From: Crossiella sp. S99.2
Lineage (GTDB): Bacteria > Actinomycetota > Actinomycetes > Mycobacteriales > Pseudonocardiaceae
Assembly: GCF_023094165.1 (NCBI RefSeq)
Contig: NZ_JALMDK010000013.1
Coordinates: 186,001-250,000, forward strand
DNA length: 64,000 nt
Direction: 5' to 3'
The position numbers and the translations under genes were made by a program. Shown piece by piece: positions 19,143 through 27,471 of the stretch (position 1 is the first letter of the stretch; the number at the start of each line of letters is the position of its first letter). The notes under the pieces are model-generated. The model ran no database searches. It was not told the DNA's origin and saw only the letters and a program-made list of their open reading frames with translations.

Positions 19143-20054
19143 GTGTACCTGGACAGTCGGGCCCTGGACGCGGCCGGGGTCGAGAACAAGGTCCTGCGCG
19201 AGTCCTACGAGTTCTGCCGCCGGTTGCTGATCACCATGGACGGCCGGTCGTTCTGGGCGGCGAACCTGCTGCTGCCACCTCGCAAACGACCGCACATGTG
19301 CGCGATCTACGGTCTGGCCCGCTATGCCGACCAGATCGTGGACAGCGGCGATCCCCGACATCGGGCCGAGGAGTTCGAAACCTGGAGTTCCCGGCTGCTC
19401 GCCGATCTGCGTTCCGGGGTGGGCGGCGACCCGATCGGCCGAGCGCTGGGGCACACCATGCGCACCTGGGGCATAGCCCTGGCTGATATCGAGGCGCTGC
19501 TGGCCGGGATGCGGATGGACCTGACCATCACCGAGTACCAGACCTACGCCGACCTGGACCGCTACCTGGAGACGCTCAACGGTTCCATCGCCCGGCTGAT
19601 CCTGCCGATCATGGAGCCGGTGGACCCGAGGGCCGAGCAGCACACGGTGGCCACCAGCAAGGCCGCCCAGCTCACCAACTTCATCCGGGACATCGGCAAG
19701 GACCACCGCCGCCTCGGCCGCTGCTACCTGCCCCTGGAGGACCTGGAGCGCTTCGGCGTGCCCCGGTCGGACCTGGGCGAGCGCAGCACCAGCCCGGCCC
19801 TGCGCGAGCTGGTCCGCTTCCAGATCGCCCGCGCCAGGGAAATGTGGGCGCTGGGCGCGGCCGGGGTGGACTACCTGCCGCCGAGCAGCAGACCGGCCTC
19901 CCGGCTGGCCACCGCGCTGTATTCGGGCATCCTGGATGAGATCGAACGTCGTGACCACGAGGTCCTGGACACCAGGGCCCGGGTCAGCACCCGGCGCAAG
20001 GCCGCGCTGGTGCTGCGCGAGTACCTGCCCGCGCCGCGGCCGATGGCCGCCTAG
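19143..20054 (+). CDS. Phytoene/squalene synthase family protein
   Basis: A 303-residue all-helical trans-isoprenyl diphosphate synthase (head-to-head type). Both Mg-binding Asp motifs are present: D63-Q-I-V-D67 in ARYADQIVD and D183-I-G-K-D187 in FIRDIGKDH. CRRLLITM and QLTNFIRDIGKD are family landmarks. Length matches CrtB/HpnC-D-like enzymes. It could make phytoene for carotenoids or act in squalene formation. No desaturase, cyclase or prenyl synthase gene is next to it, so the product is open. The GTG at 19143 is preceded by AAGGTGG. A P450 and a dehydrogenase lie 670 bases downstream on the other strand. Confidence 0.88.
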   Translation: MYLDSRALDAAGVENKVLRESYEFCRRLLITMDGRSFWAANLLLPPRKRPHMCAIYGLARYADQIVDSGDPRHRAEEFETWSSRLLADLRSGVGGDPIGRALGHTMRTWGIALADIEALLAGMRMDLTITEYQTYADLDRYLETLNGSIARLILPIMEPVDPRAEQHTVATSKAAQLTNFIRDIGKDHRRLGRCYLPLEDLERFGVPRSDLGERSTSPALRELVRFQIARAREMWALGAAGVDYLPPSSRPASRLATALYSGILDEIERRDHEVLDTRARVSTRRKAALVLREYLPAPRPMAA

Positions 20055-20141
20055 GTCCTGGACAGGGCCAGTTCACACGTCGTGGTGAACCGTTCCGGCG
20101 CGGGGTTGCCGGGCCGGAGCGGTCCCCCAAGGGTCGAAGGC

Positions 20142-20726
20142 ATGGATCATGCTGGACTTTCCCGTCCGTCCATCCCGCTCATCATCACCACCACCGCCCT
20201 GCTGCTCCTGGGCACACCGGCTCTGGCGCACCCGGCCGACGCCGACATCACCTGTACCGCGGCGGCCGTGGCCGGCACGTCCACCGGCCTCACCATGGCC
20301 GGGCCGGCCAAGTTCGAGATCACCGTGGCGCCGACCACCGCGGGCTGCACCGACAAGCGCAAGGACCTCGCCCCGGGCAGCCGGATCACCGGCGCGCTGA
20401 TCACCGTGCCCACCCCGGGCACCGGCCGGGGCTCCTGCGGCGAGCTGAGCGCGAAGGTCTCCGCCCAGCTGGCCTGGATCCACGCCGACGGCAGCACCGG
20501 CGCGGCCACCGAACTGGACGCCGACCTGGAACTGCGCGGCACCGAGCTGACCGCGGAGGCCGAGGTCTCCGGCGGCGAACTGGCCGGGTACCGGGTCAGC
20601 GGCGATCTGGCCAACCGCTCGGAACTGCAGGAACACCTCACCGCGGCCTGTGCCACCGCGGCGGGCGCCGACTCGGCCACCGCGTTGCTGACCCTGGGCT
20701 TCAGCAACAAGCCGTGGGGGCGTTAG
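20142..20726 (+). CDS. Secreted hypothetical protein
   Basis: A 194-residue exported protein. Residues 1-33 form a signal peptide (RPSIPLIITTTALLLLG…ALA|HP). The mature part has four cysteines (in ITCTAAA, AGCTDK, GSCGEL and AACATA) that could form two disulfides, and beta-rich stretches (KFEITVAPTTAG, ADLELRGTELTAEAEVSG). The layout recalls small secreted beta-sandwich proteins of actinomycetes; no family is recognised. ATG 20142 gives a normal signal peptide with GAAGG just upstream; an in-frame GTG at 20082 would add 20 residues. It overlaps the convergent P450 stop by 4 bases. Confidence 0.72.
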   Translation: MDHAGLSRPSIPLIITTTALLLLGTPALAHPADADITCTAAAVAGTSTGLTMAGPAKFEITVAPTTAGCTDKRKDLAPGSRITGALITVPTPGTGRGSCGELSAKVSAQLAWIHADGSTGAATELDADLELRGTELTAEAEVSGGELAGYRVSGDLANRSELQEHLTAACATAAGADSATALLTLGFSNKPWGR

Positions 20727-21949
20727 TCCAGTGACCGGACCCGCAGCCGCAGCCCGCCCCTGGGGCGCATCGCGGTCAGGGTGACCGGCCGGACCGGTGT
20801 GGCTGGCGGGTCCAGTTCGGCCCGTTGCAGCAGCCGGTCCAGCAACACGGTCAGCTCCAGCATGGCGAAGCTCGCGCCAATGCAGCGGTGCACGCCACCG
20901 CCGAAGGGCAGGAACTCGTGCGGCCCCGGCTTGCGGAAGCCGGGGCGCGCCGGGTCCCAGCGGTCCGGGTCGAAGCGGAGCGGGTCCGGGTACAGCTCGG
21001 GCAGCCGGTGGGTGACGTAGGGGCTGAGCACCACCAGGCCGTCGGCGCTGATCCGCTGACCGGCGAAGTCGAAGGCGCGCACCGGTTTGCGGGCGCTGAT
21101 CACCGCGGGCGGGTACAGCCGCAGCGCCTCGGTGACCGCCCACTCCCGGTAGTCGGCCTCGGTCCTGGCCCTGGCCCAGGCCGCGGGGTTCCTGGCCAGT
21201 TCGAGGATCACCCAGGCCATCGCGGCGCTGGTGGTCTCATACCCGGCGGCGATCAGGCTGATCACCTGGTCCACGATCTCGGTCTCGGTCAGCGTCGAGC
21301 CGTCCTCGTCCCTGGCCGCGACCAGCATGGCCAGCACGTCCCCTGCCTCGGTGTCCCGGCCGCGGCGGGCGATCTCGCCGCGGACCCGGTCGGCGACCTC
21401 GGCCCTGGCCCTGGCCGCGCGCCGCCGGGCGGGCAGGTCGAGTTGCTGGATCATCGGCGGGCGTTCCACCAGGGACAGGCCGATCTGCAGCAGCCTGCCC
21501 AGCTCGGGTTCGTCGGCGGCCAGGTGCGGGCCGAACAGGGCCTGGATGGTGCTGCGCCGGACCACGGTGCGGAAGGCCTGGTAGACGTCGAGGACCTGGC
21601 CGGGCCGCCAGGTGTCGAGTTCGGCGTCGGCGTTGGCCCGCATCAGTTCGGCGTGCCGCTGGACCTGCCGGTGGTGGAAGGCGGGCTGGACCAGGCGCCG
21701 CCTGCGCCGGTGCGGTTCGCCGTCGCTGACGATCAGCCCGGTGTCCCCGCTGACCGGGATCAGCGTCTGGAATGCCTCCCGCCAGCGGAACATCGCGGAG
21801 TTGGCGAAGACGAACCGGTTGGCTTCCGGCCCCAGCAGATAGGTCAGCCGCAGCGGCGCGCCGACCTTGGTCACCTGCCCGTTGTCCCGGTGCAGGCGGG
21901 TCAGCTCGCGGTGCGGATCGCGCCACATGGCCAGCAGGTGTTTGATCAC
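20723..21949 (-). CDS. Cytochrome P450
   Basis: A 408-residue soluble bacterial P450. I-helix AGYETT at 235-240, ExxR (EALR) at 274-277, PERF-like region FDPDRW, and heme loop FGGGVHRCIG with ligand C356. The FGGGxHxC sequence and the general pattern resemble CYP102/CYP4-like bacterial P450s more than the usual antibiotic-tailoring CYP105/107 set. The GTG start overlaps the stop of the alcohol dehydrogenase gene (GTGA), so the two are co-translated and may oxidise the same substrate in sequence. Substrate unknown; proximity to a phytoene/squalene synthase hints at a terpenoid, but the genes are on opposite strands. Confidence 0.93.
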   Translation of the reverse strand: MIKHLLAMWRDPHRELTRLHRDNGQVTKVGAPLRLTYLLGPEANRFVFANSAMFRWREAFQTLIPVSGDTGLIVSDGEPHRRRRRLVQPAFHHRQVQRHAELMRANADAELDTWRPGQVLDVYQAFRTVVRRSTIQALFGPHLAADEPELGRLLQIGLSLVERPPMIQQLDLPARRRAARARAEVADRVRGEIARRGRDTEAGDVLAMLVAARDEDGSTLTETEIVDQVISLIAAGYETTSAAMAWVILELARNPAAWARARTEADYREWAVTEALRLYPPAVISARKPVRAFDFAGQRISADGLVVLSPYVTHRLPELYPDPLRFDPDRWDPARPGFRKPGPHEFLPFGGGVHRCIGASFAMLELTVLLDRLLQRAELDPPATPVRPVTLTAMRPRGGLRLRVRSLD

Positions 21950-23082
21950 CAGGTCACCACCTGGCGCACGGCCTCGCCACTGGCCAGCCGGTCGAAGCCG
22001 GTGTTGATCTCGTCCAGGGTGAGCCGGTGGCTGAGCAGCCGGTGCACCGGCAGGCGGCCTGCGGCGTGCAGGGCGATGAAGCGCGGGATGTCCCTGGCCG
22101 GCACGCTGGAGCCGAGGTAGCTGCCGCGCAGGGTGCGTTCCTCGGCGACCAGGCTGAGCGCGGGCAGGGTGAGCCGGTGGTCGGGGTGCGGCAGGCCGAC
22201 GGTGACCGTGGTGCCGCCGGGCCGGGTGGCCGCGTATGCCTGTTCGAGGACGCGCACGCTGCCGGTGGTGTCGATGACCTTGTCCGCGCCGCCGCCGGTC
22301 AGCTCCCGCACCGCGGCGACCGCGTCCGGCCCGCCCGCGACTGTGTCACTGGCGCCCAGTTCGGCCGCGAGGGTTCGCTTGTTCTCCACCAGGTCCACCG
22401 CGACCAGTTGTCCGGCCCCGGCCACCAGCGCACCGAGTACCGCGGCCAGTCCGACCCCGCCGAGCCCGAACACCGCGACCCGCTCCCCCGGCTCGATCCG
22501 CGCCGAGTGGATCGCCGCCCCCGCGCCGGTGAGCACCGCGCAGCCGAACAACGCGGCCGTCTCGAACGGCAGTTCCTTGGGCACCAGCACCGCGGACCGT
22601 GCCGAGACCACCGTGTATTCGGCGAAGGCGGACACCCCGAGGTGGTGGAACGGCTGCTCCCCGCGCTCGGCCCGCCACCGCCGCGCCCCGCTGAGCAGGT
22701 GCCCGCCCCGGTTGGCTACCGCCCCCGGCTCGCACAACGCGGGCCGGCCGCCCAGGCAGCGTTCGCAGTAGCCGCAGGCGGGCACGAAGGAGAGCACGAT
22801 GTGATCACCGGCGGTGAACCCGGCGGTCTCCGGCCCGACCTCGACGACCTCGCCGGCCGCCTCGTGCCCGAGCACCATGGGCACCGGTCGCGGCCGGGAG
22901 CCGTTGATCACCGAGAGGTCGGAGTGACACAGCCCGGCCGCGCCGACCCGGACCAGCAGTTCACCGGGCCCCGGCCCGTCCAGCCCCAGCTCGACGACCT
23001 CCAGGGGCCGGGATTCCGCGTACGGACCGGCGGCCCCGATCTCCCGCAACACCGCGGCCCGAACCCGACCGACTCCACTCAT
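21946..23082 (-). CDS. Zinc-dependent alcohol dehydrogenase (MDR superfamily)
   Basis: A 378-residue medium-chain dehydrogenase. Catalytic zinc ligands C52 (LCHSD) and H73-E74 (GHEAAGE), structural zinc cysteines C103, C106, C109 and C117 (PACGYCERC), and the NAD-binding Rossmann motif GLGGVGLAAV are all visible. Layout matches class-III-like/mycothiol-type dehydrogenases that act on primary alcohols or aldehydes. ATG 23082 has GGGAGGG just upstream; a longer frame to 23157 runs into repeat DNA and is not used. First gene of a two-gene operon with the P450. Confidence 0.92.
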   Translation of the reverse strand: MSGVGRVRAAVLREIGAAGPYAESRPLEVVELGLDGPGPGELLVRVGAAGLCHSDLSVINGSRPRPVPMVLGHEAAGEVVEVGPETAGFTAGDHIVLSFVPACGYCERCLGGRPALCEPGAVANRGGHLLSGARRWRAERGEQPFHHLGVSAFAEYTVVSARSAVLVPKELPFETAALFGCAVLTGAGAAIHSARIEPGERVAVFGLGGVGLAAVLGALVAGAGQLVAVDLVENKRTLAAELGASDTVAGGPDAVAAVRELTGGGADKVIDTTGSVRVLEQAYAATRPGGTTVTVGLPHPDHRLTLPALSLVAEERTLRGSYLGSSVPARDIPRFIALHAAGRLPVHRLLSHRLTLDEINTGFDRLASGEAVRQVVTW

Positions 23083-23121
23083 GCGCCCTCCCGGTAACGG
23101 CCACAACGACGAACACACCGT

Positions 23122-23184
23122 CCCACTTGGCCAAACTGGGGCGGCGAGTTGGGCCAAGTCGTACGCCGAATTGGCCCAAGTGGG
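23122..23184. repeat. TTGGGCCAA-family inverted repeat
   Basis: Imperfect inverted repeat with arms CCCACTTGGCCAA (23122-23134) and TTGGCCCAAGTGGG (23171-23184), one base short of perfect, with another TTGGGCCAA copy at 23149-23157 in the loop. It separates the thioesterase stop from the start of the dehydrogenase and may terminate the thioesterase transcript. The stretch CACACCGTCCCACTTGG is shared with the repeat at 28 kb. Confidence 0.75.
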
Positions 23185-23187
23185 CGG

Positions 23188-23604
23188 TCACGGGGGGCAG
23201 AGCTTCGCCAGGGCCGGGCGCAGGGGGGCGGTGATCTCGGCGGGGCGGCGGGTGTGGCGGTCGACGAAGACGTGGGTGAAGGTGCCCTCGGCGGCCGGGG
23301 TGTCCGCGCCGGGGGTGAACAGGCCGATCTCGTAGCGCACGCTGGATCTGCCGAGGTGGGCCACCCGCAACCCCGCCTCCACCGGGTCCGGGAAGGCGAG
23401 CGGCGCGCGGAACTCGCAGCTGGACTGGACGCACAGGCCGATGTTGGCGCCGCCGTGGATGTCCAGGCCGCCCTCGTCGATCAGGTAGGTGTTGATCGCG
23501 GTGTCCATGAAGGCGTAGTAGACGACGTTGTTCACGTGCCCGTAGACGTCGTTGTCGCCCCACCGGGTGGGGATGGTCAGCCACCGCACGTATCCGTCGC
23601 GCAT
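23188..23604 (-). CDS. Acyl-CoA thioesterase (hotdog fold)
   Basis: A 138-residue 4-hydroxybenzoyl-CoA thioesterase-type hotdog protein. The signature RWGDNDVYGHVNN at residues 14-26 carries the catalytic Asp (D17 or D19) and is followed by the long central helix (VVYYAFMDTAI). The rest alternates strands as expected (SSCEFRAPLAFPDPV…RYEIGLF). Normal length for a single-domain member. ATG 23604 gives the conserved start just before the first strand. It probably hydrolyses short- or medium-chain acyl-CoA. Stands alone, divergent from a tiny membrane protein gene. Confidence 0.9.
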   Translation of the reverse strand: MRDGYVRWLTIPTRWGDNDVYGHVNNVVYYAFMDTAINTYLIDEGGLDIHGGANIGLCVQSSCEFRAPLAFPDPVEAGLRVAHLGRSSVRYEIGLFTPGADTPAAEGTFTHVFVDRHTRRPAEITAPLRPALAKLCPP

Positions 23605-23681
23605 GCGCCCAGTTTGCCCTGCGGTCTGCCCGGTCGTTACCATGCGTCTGCATTGGATCGACGTCTTGTTGGGGGATGACA

Positions 23682-23867
23682 ATGATTGTGCTCGGCATCC
23701 TGCTGATCTTCCAGGGTTTTGGTGGCGCGCTGGCGCCGGTGCTCTGGGGCGGCAATCTGGGGCTCATGCACCTGATCGACCTGCCGATGTGGTCGCGCTA
23801 CGCGATCGGCGTGATCGGGGTGGCCTGCCTGCTCATGGGCCTGAACAAGCGCAAGGCAGTCAGCTGA
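23682..23867 (+). CDS. Small two-helix membrane protein
   Basis: A 61-residue protein consisting almost entirely of two transmembrane helices (residues about 2-22 and 38-56) with a short loop and a basic tail (NKRKAVS). ATG 23682 is preferred because GGGGGA precedes it by 5-6 bases; ATG 23676 would lie too close to that site. Codon use looks genuine. Function unknown; similar tiny proteins are common in actinomycetes. Confidence 0.6.
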   Translation: MIVLGILLIFQGFGGALAPVLWGGNLGLMHLIDLPMWSRYAIGVIGVACLLMGLNKRKAVS

Positions 23868-24124
23868 TCAAGTAAAGAACCTTGCCGAAGTCGGTGGGCG
23901 GGGCTACCGTGTCAGCACCGCCACCGATGTAATCCTTTGACCTTCCACCGCGCGTGAAAAATGCATTTCCGTGTACATGCATAGTGTTTACCAAATTTAT
24001 ACCGAAAACCGGTGAACATCCCACCTATGGAGTTCAGCCATTTAGCGGCCGATCCCCATAAACATATACGCTAGCCTATCCCAGACGCTCTCCTACATAT
24101 AGCGTAGCATTGGGAAGGACCCCT
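23868..24124 (+). other. AT-rich leader/intergenic region
   Basis: About 250 bases without a gene. The part from about 23950 to 24070 is far richer in A and T than the rest of the window (TTTACCAAATTTATACC, CATAAACATATACGC). A short inverted repeat pairs TACGCTA (near 24068) with TAGCGTA (near 24101), just before the ribosome-binding site GGAAGGA of the DUF4360 gene. It could be a long promoter region, a structured leader or the edge of acquired DNA. Confidence 0.4.
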
Positions 24125-24787
24125 ATGTTCCGTATGATGGCTGCTGTCGGCGCGGCATTTGCGTTAATCACTTCGTTTACCCCTGCGGCATTTGCCGACG
24201 AGTCCGTGCCTCCGCCCACCGGGAAAATCACCATCGATCTGCTCACGGTGAACGGGTCGGGCTGCCCGCTCGGCACGGCCGCAGTGGCCGTCTCCCAGGA
24301 CAACACTGCGTTCACCGTCACCTACAGCGAGTATCTGGCCCAGGTCGGTGTCGGCGCCAAGCCGACCGACATGCGCAAGAACTGCCAACTGAACATGCGT
24401 GTCAACGTGCCCTCCGGGTTCACCTACGCCATCGCGCAGGCGGACTATCGCGGGTACGCCAACCTCGTGGCCGGCGCCAAGGGCACCGAGCGGGCCAACT
24501 ACTACTTCCAGGGAATGTCGCCCACGGCCTTTATCAGTCACAACTACAACGGGCCGTACGACGACAACTGGCAGTCGACGGACAAGGTCGATATCGCCTC
24601 CCTGGTCTACGCCCCCTGCGGTGAAAAGCGCAACTTCAACATCAATACCGAGCTGCGCGTGGACAAGGGCACCTCGAATCCCTTGACCACGACCAGCTTC
24701 ATGGCGATGGACTCCACCGATGGGGCCATCAACACCACGTATCACTTCGCCTGGCAGAAGTGCCCGAAGTGGACCTGGCCGTGGTGA
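24125..24787 (+). CDS. DUF4360 secreted protein
   Basis: A 220-residue secreted protein of the DUF4360 family. Residues 1-25 form a signal peptide (MMAAVGAAFALITSFTPAAFA). The mature part shows the family pattern: IDLLTVNGSGCPLGTAAV, NCQLNMRV, FTYAIAQADYRGYA, a YYFQG motif, PYDDNW, and a C-terminal TYHFAWQKCP. Conserved Cys residues probably form disulfides. The family is found in actinomycetes and fungi; no function is established. ATG 24125 follows GGAAGGA by five bases. Codon use is less GC-biased than in neighbours, and the leader is AT-rich. Confidence 0.9.
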   Translation: MFRMMAAVGAAFALITSFTPAAFADESVPPPTGKITIDLLTVNGSGCPLGTAAVAVSQDNTAFTVTYSEYLAQVGVGAKPTDMRKNCQLNMRVNVPSGFTYAIAQADYRGYANLVAGAKGTERANYYFQGMSPTAFISHNYNGPYDDNWQSTDKVDIASLVYAPCGEKRNFNINTELRVDKGTSNPLTTTSFMAMDSTDGAINTTYHFAWQKCPKWTWPW

Positions 24788-24865
24788 GTGCACCCTGACC
24801 GTTCTGCTCCCTGCGCAGCGCACGGCGACACCTCGGGTCGCCGTGCGCTTGCCTGGGTCCGCCGG

Positions 24866-26380
24866 TTATTCGAACCAGGTGCCCGAGGCCCAGGTGCGGC
24901 CATCCCACACCTTGCGCTCGGCCGCGCCCGGATCGGCCACCGCCCGGCGCTGCTCGTCGAAGATCCAGGTGGCCCGCTCGGTCTCGGTGTAGCCAGGCCA
25001 TTCCGGCTGTTCCGGCAGCTGGGGCGAGCCGGTGCGGGCGAAGGCGGCCCAGCGCGCGTGCATCTCCGCGGACAGCCCGGCCGCGACTGAATCCGCGGTC
25101 AACGGGCTGCCCCGGCGTTCCGCGCCGTGCGCCCAGACGTAGGGCATCTCGGTCCCATGTGCGGCGGCCAGCATCGGGGAGAGCCAGGGCGCGGCGGCGT
25201 CGAAGCGGAACCGCCACACCGGCGCGTGCCTGCTCTGCGCGTCCAGCAAGCGCACGGTGGGCACGCCGTAGCGCTCATCGGTCATCACCGCGGCGTTGAC
25301 CTCCCTGGTGGAGGCGGCCGGCCGATTGGCCCGATAGGCCGCAAGCACCTCCTGCGCGCCGGTCTCGCCGAAGGCGGCGGCCAGCACCCGCGGCGCGCAG
25401 TCGCCCGCCCACGGGTCCAGCGCCAGGTACAGCGCGGACTCCTCGGCGTTGCTGCCGGCCAGCAGCGGCACCCCGGCGGCCGAGCCGTCCGCGATCCGGC
25501 GCACCGGCACCTCGGGCAGCACCGAGCCGTCCACAGTCGGCCGCCACACCCACAGGCCGCGGCCGAACGGGCTCAACTCGGTCTGCGCGGCCAGCAGTTC
25601 AGCGGCGGACACCTGGCTGACCCGGTTGGCCGGCACCCCGAGCAGGCCCAGCAACCGGGCCGCGAGGGCGGCGCTGACCTCCTCGGCGGCCACGTGGTCC
25701 CCGCCGCCGCTCTGCGAGATCACCCGGTGGAACAGCCCGGTCGCGGCCGGGGCGGCCATCAGGTTGGCCACGCTCTTGGCGCCGGCGGAGTTGCCCGCGA
25801 TGGTCACCCGGCCCGGATCGCCGCCGAACGCGGCGATGTTGTCCCGCACCCAGCGCAGCGCGGCGATCTGGTCCAGCAGCCCGCCGTTGGCCGCGTGCGG
25901 GTGGGTCTCGCCCAGGTTGAGGAAACCGAAGGCGCCCAGCCGGTAGTTGAGGGTGACCACGACCAGGTTGTCCCGGCGGGCGAAGGTGTCGCCGTCGCCG
26001 ACGTTCTCCGGCCCGGCCCCGACCACGTATCCGCCGCCGTGCAGCCACACCAGCACCGGGTGCGGTCCGGGGGTCACCGGCGCGCACACGTTGAGGTACA
26101 GGCAGTTCTCGCTGATCCGGCTGGGCTCGTCCATGGCGGCCGGGGTCGGCACCGGCACCGGGGCGGGCATCGCGGGCAGCACCGGCTGCATGGCGCGGGC
26201 GGCGAAACGGCGGGCGCCGCGCACCCCGGTCCAGGCCTGCACGGGTTGCGGCGGGCGGTGCCGCAGTTCGCCCAGCGGCGGTTCGGCGTACGGCAGGCCG
26301 CGCCAGGCCAGCACGCCGTCGAGGTCCAGGCCGCGGACGGTGCCGGTGGCGGTGTCGACAACGGTGCGGTCAGTGCTCAC
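24866..26380 (-). CDS. Carboxylesterase, type B (lipase/esterase)
   Basis: A 504-residue alpha/beta hydrolase of the carboxylesterase type B family. Oxyanion loop HGGG at 114-117, nucleophile S198 in GNSAGA, acid Glu in SNAEESALY, and the catalytic His in AAHGTEMPYVW are all visible. SENCLYLNV is the second family signature. There is no signal peptide, so it is intracellular. It probably hydrolyses aryl, alkyl or para-nitrobenzyl-type esters. Its GTG start overlaps the end of the upstream LacI-family gene by 11 bases, so regulator and enzyme form one operon and the regulator likely controls this enzyme. Confidence 0.93.
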   Translation of the reverse strand: MSTDRTVVDTATGTVRGLDLDGVLAWRGLPYAEPPLGELRHRPPQPVQAWTGVRGARRFAARAMQPVLPAMPAPVPVPTPAAMDEPSRISENCLYLNVCAPVTPGPHPVLVWLHGGGYVVGAGPENVGDGDTFARRDNLVVVTLNYRLGAFGFLNLGETHPHAANGGLLDQIAALRWVRDNIAAFGGDPGRVTIAGNSAGAKSVANLMAAPAATGLFHRVISQSGGGDHVAAEEVSAALAARLLGLLGVPANRVSQVSAAELLAAQTELSPFGRGLWVWRPTVDGSVLPEVPVRRIADGSAAGVPLLAGSNAEESALYLALDPWAGDCAPRVLAAAFGETGAQEVLAAYRANRPAASTREVNAAVMTDERYGVPTVRLLDAQSRHAPVWRFRFDAAAPWLSPMLAAAHGTEMPYVWAHGAERRGSPLTADSVAAGLSAEMHARWAAFARTGSPQLPEQPEWPGYTETERATWIFDEQRRAVADPGAAERKVWDGRTWASGTWFE

Positions 26381-27407
26381 TGTGTTCCCCTCGCCGGTGG
26401 GCCAGTGCCTGATCAGGGCGGGCCGGGCTGGAGGCGCGCACCACCAGCTCTGGCCGCAGCCGGGCGGACTCGGCCGAGCCGCCGTCGAGCTGGTCCAGCA
26501 GCCGGGCCACCGCGGTCCGGCCCATCTCCCGCATCGGCGAGCGCACCGTGGTCAGCGGCACGGTCAGCGCGGAGACCATCGGGATGTCGTTGAAGCCGAC
26601 CAGCGCGAAGTCCTCGCCGATCCGGCGGCCGTGATCACGCAGCGCACCCATCGCGCCGATCGCGGCCTCGTCGTTGACCGCGAACGCCGCGGTCACCGGG
26701 CGTCCGGTGCGCAACACCCGGTCCATGGCCACATAGCCGCCAGCGGAGTCGTAGCCGCTGTGCGCGATCAGCTCCTCGGGCACCGGGTGACCCGCCTCGG
26801 CGCAGGCGCGGCGGAAGCCGGTGGTGCGGTCGGCGCAGGTGCTGGCGTAGGGCTGACCGGCCAGCACCGCGATCCCGGTGTGCCCGCCGTCCAGGAGGTG
26901 CCGGGCGGCCAGCGCGCCACCGGCCTCGTCGTCGCAGGTCACCGAGGCATGGTTCGCGCAACGGCGGCTGACCAGCACGAACGGCGAGTTGTCCTGCACC
27001 AGCCGGTCCAGTCCTTCGCCGTCCAGCCGGGCGTCGCCCACGATCAGCCCGTCCACCCGGGAGGACAGCAGCGCGGCCAGCGCTGACTCGTGCTGTTCGG
27101 CGGAGTCGTGCGTGTTGGTCACGAAGGTCCGGTAGCCGCGGGAGAGCGCGGCCTCCTGGATGCCCTCGTAGATCGCGGCCAGCACGTAGTCGGTCAGCGT
27201 CGGCACCAGCACCCCCAGGATCCGGGTGCGCTGGGTGCGCAGACTGGCCGCGTACTCGTTGCGGATGTAGCCGAGCCGGTCCGCCGCCGCCCGCACCCGC
27301 GCCTCGGTGTCCGCGGTGACCTGGGCGGTGCCGTTGAGCACCCGCGCCACGGTCGAGATGTGCAGTCCGGTGGCCTCGGCCACTGCCCGCAGGGTCGCCC
27401 GCGCCAC
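26370..27407 (-). CDS. LacI-family transcriptional regulator
   Basis: A 345-residue LacI/GalR repressor. The N-terminal helix-turn-helix (TLRAVAEATGLHISTVARVLNG) is followed by the hinge helix (YIRNEYAASLRT) and a periplasmic-binding-protein-like effector domain from about residue 60 (ILGVLVPTLTDYVLAAI…VDGLIVGD…VGFNDIPM). GTG 27407 is chosen because GGAGG lies five bases before it; the GTG two codons upstream overlaps that site. Co-transcribed with the carboxylesterase, so the effector may be an ester or its product. The GAGAGCGCTCTC palindromes near the GH16 gene do not recur upstream of this gene. Confidence 0.92.
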   Translation of the reverse strand: MARATLRAVAEATGLHISTVARVLNGTAQVTADTEARVRAAADRLGYIRNEYAASLRTQRTRILGVLVPTLTDYVLAAIYEGIQEAALSRGYRTFVTNTHDSAEQHESALAALLSSRVDGLIVGDARLDGEGLDRLVQDNSPFVLVSRRCANHASVTCDDEAGGALAARHLLDGGHTGIAVLAGQPYASTCADRTTGFRRACAEAGHPVPEELIAHSGYDSAGGYVAMDRVLRTGRPVTAAFAVNDEAAIGAMGALRDHGRRIGEDFALVGFNDIPMVSALTVPLTTVRSPMREMGRTAVARLLDQLDGGSAESARLRPELVVRASSPARPDQALAHRRGEHSEH

Positions 27408-27458
27408 AAGCACCTCCTAGCCCGCCGCGACCAGCCTAGTGGTCAGCTGCTCCGCTAT

Positions 27459-27464
27459 TAGGAT
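27459..27464 (+). promoter_or_regulatory. -10 box for a leaderless GTG start
   Basis: TAGGAT is followed after seven bases by GTG 27472, the arrangement of a leaderless transcript. There is no purine-rich ribosome-binding site. It supports that start for the MmyB-like regulator gene. Confidence 0.5.
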
Positions 27465-27471
27465 CAGTGAC

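Noticed and set aside
26370..27407. LacI protein at 26.4 kb as the binder of the GAGAGCGCTCTC sites at 2.4 kb
   Set aside because: No copy of the palindrome is found near the LacI gene, and its operon partner is an esterase, so the link is unsupported.
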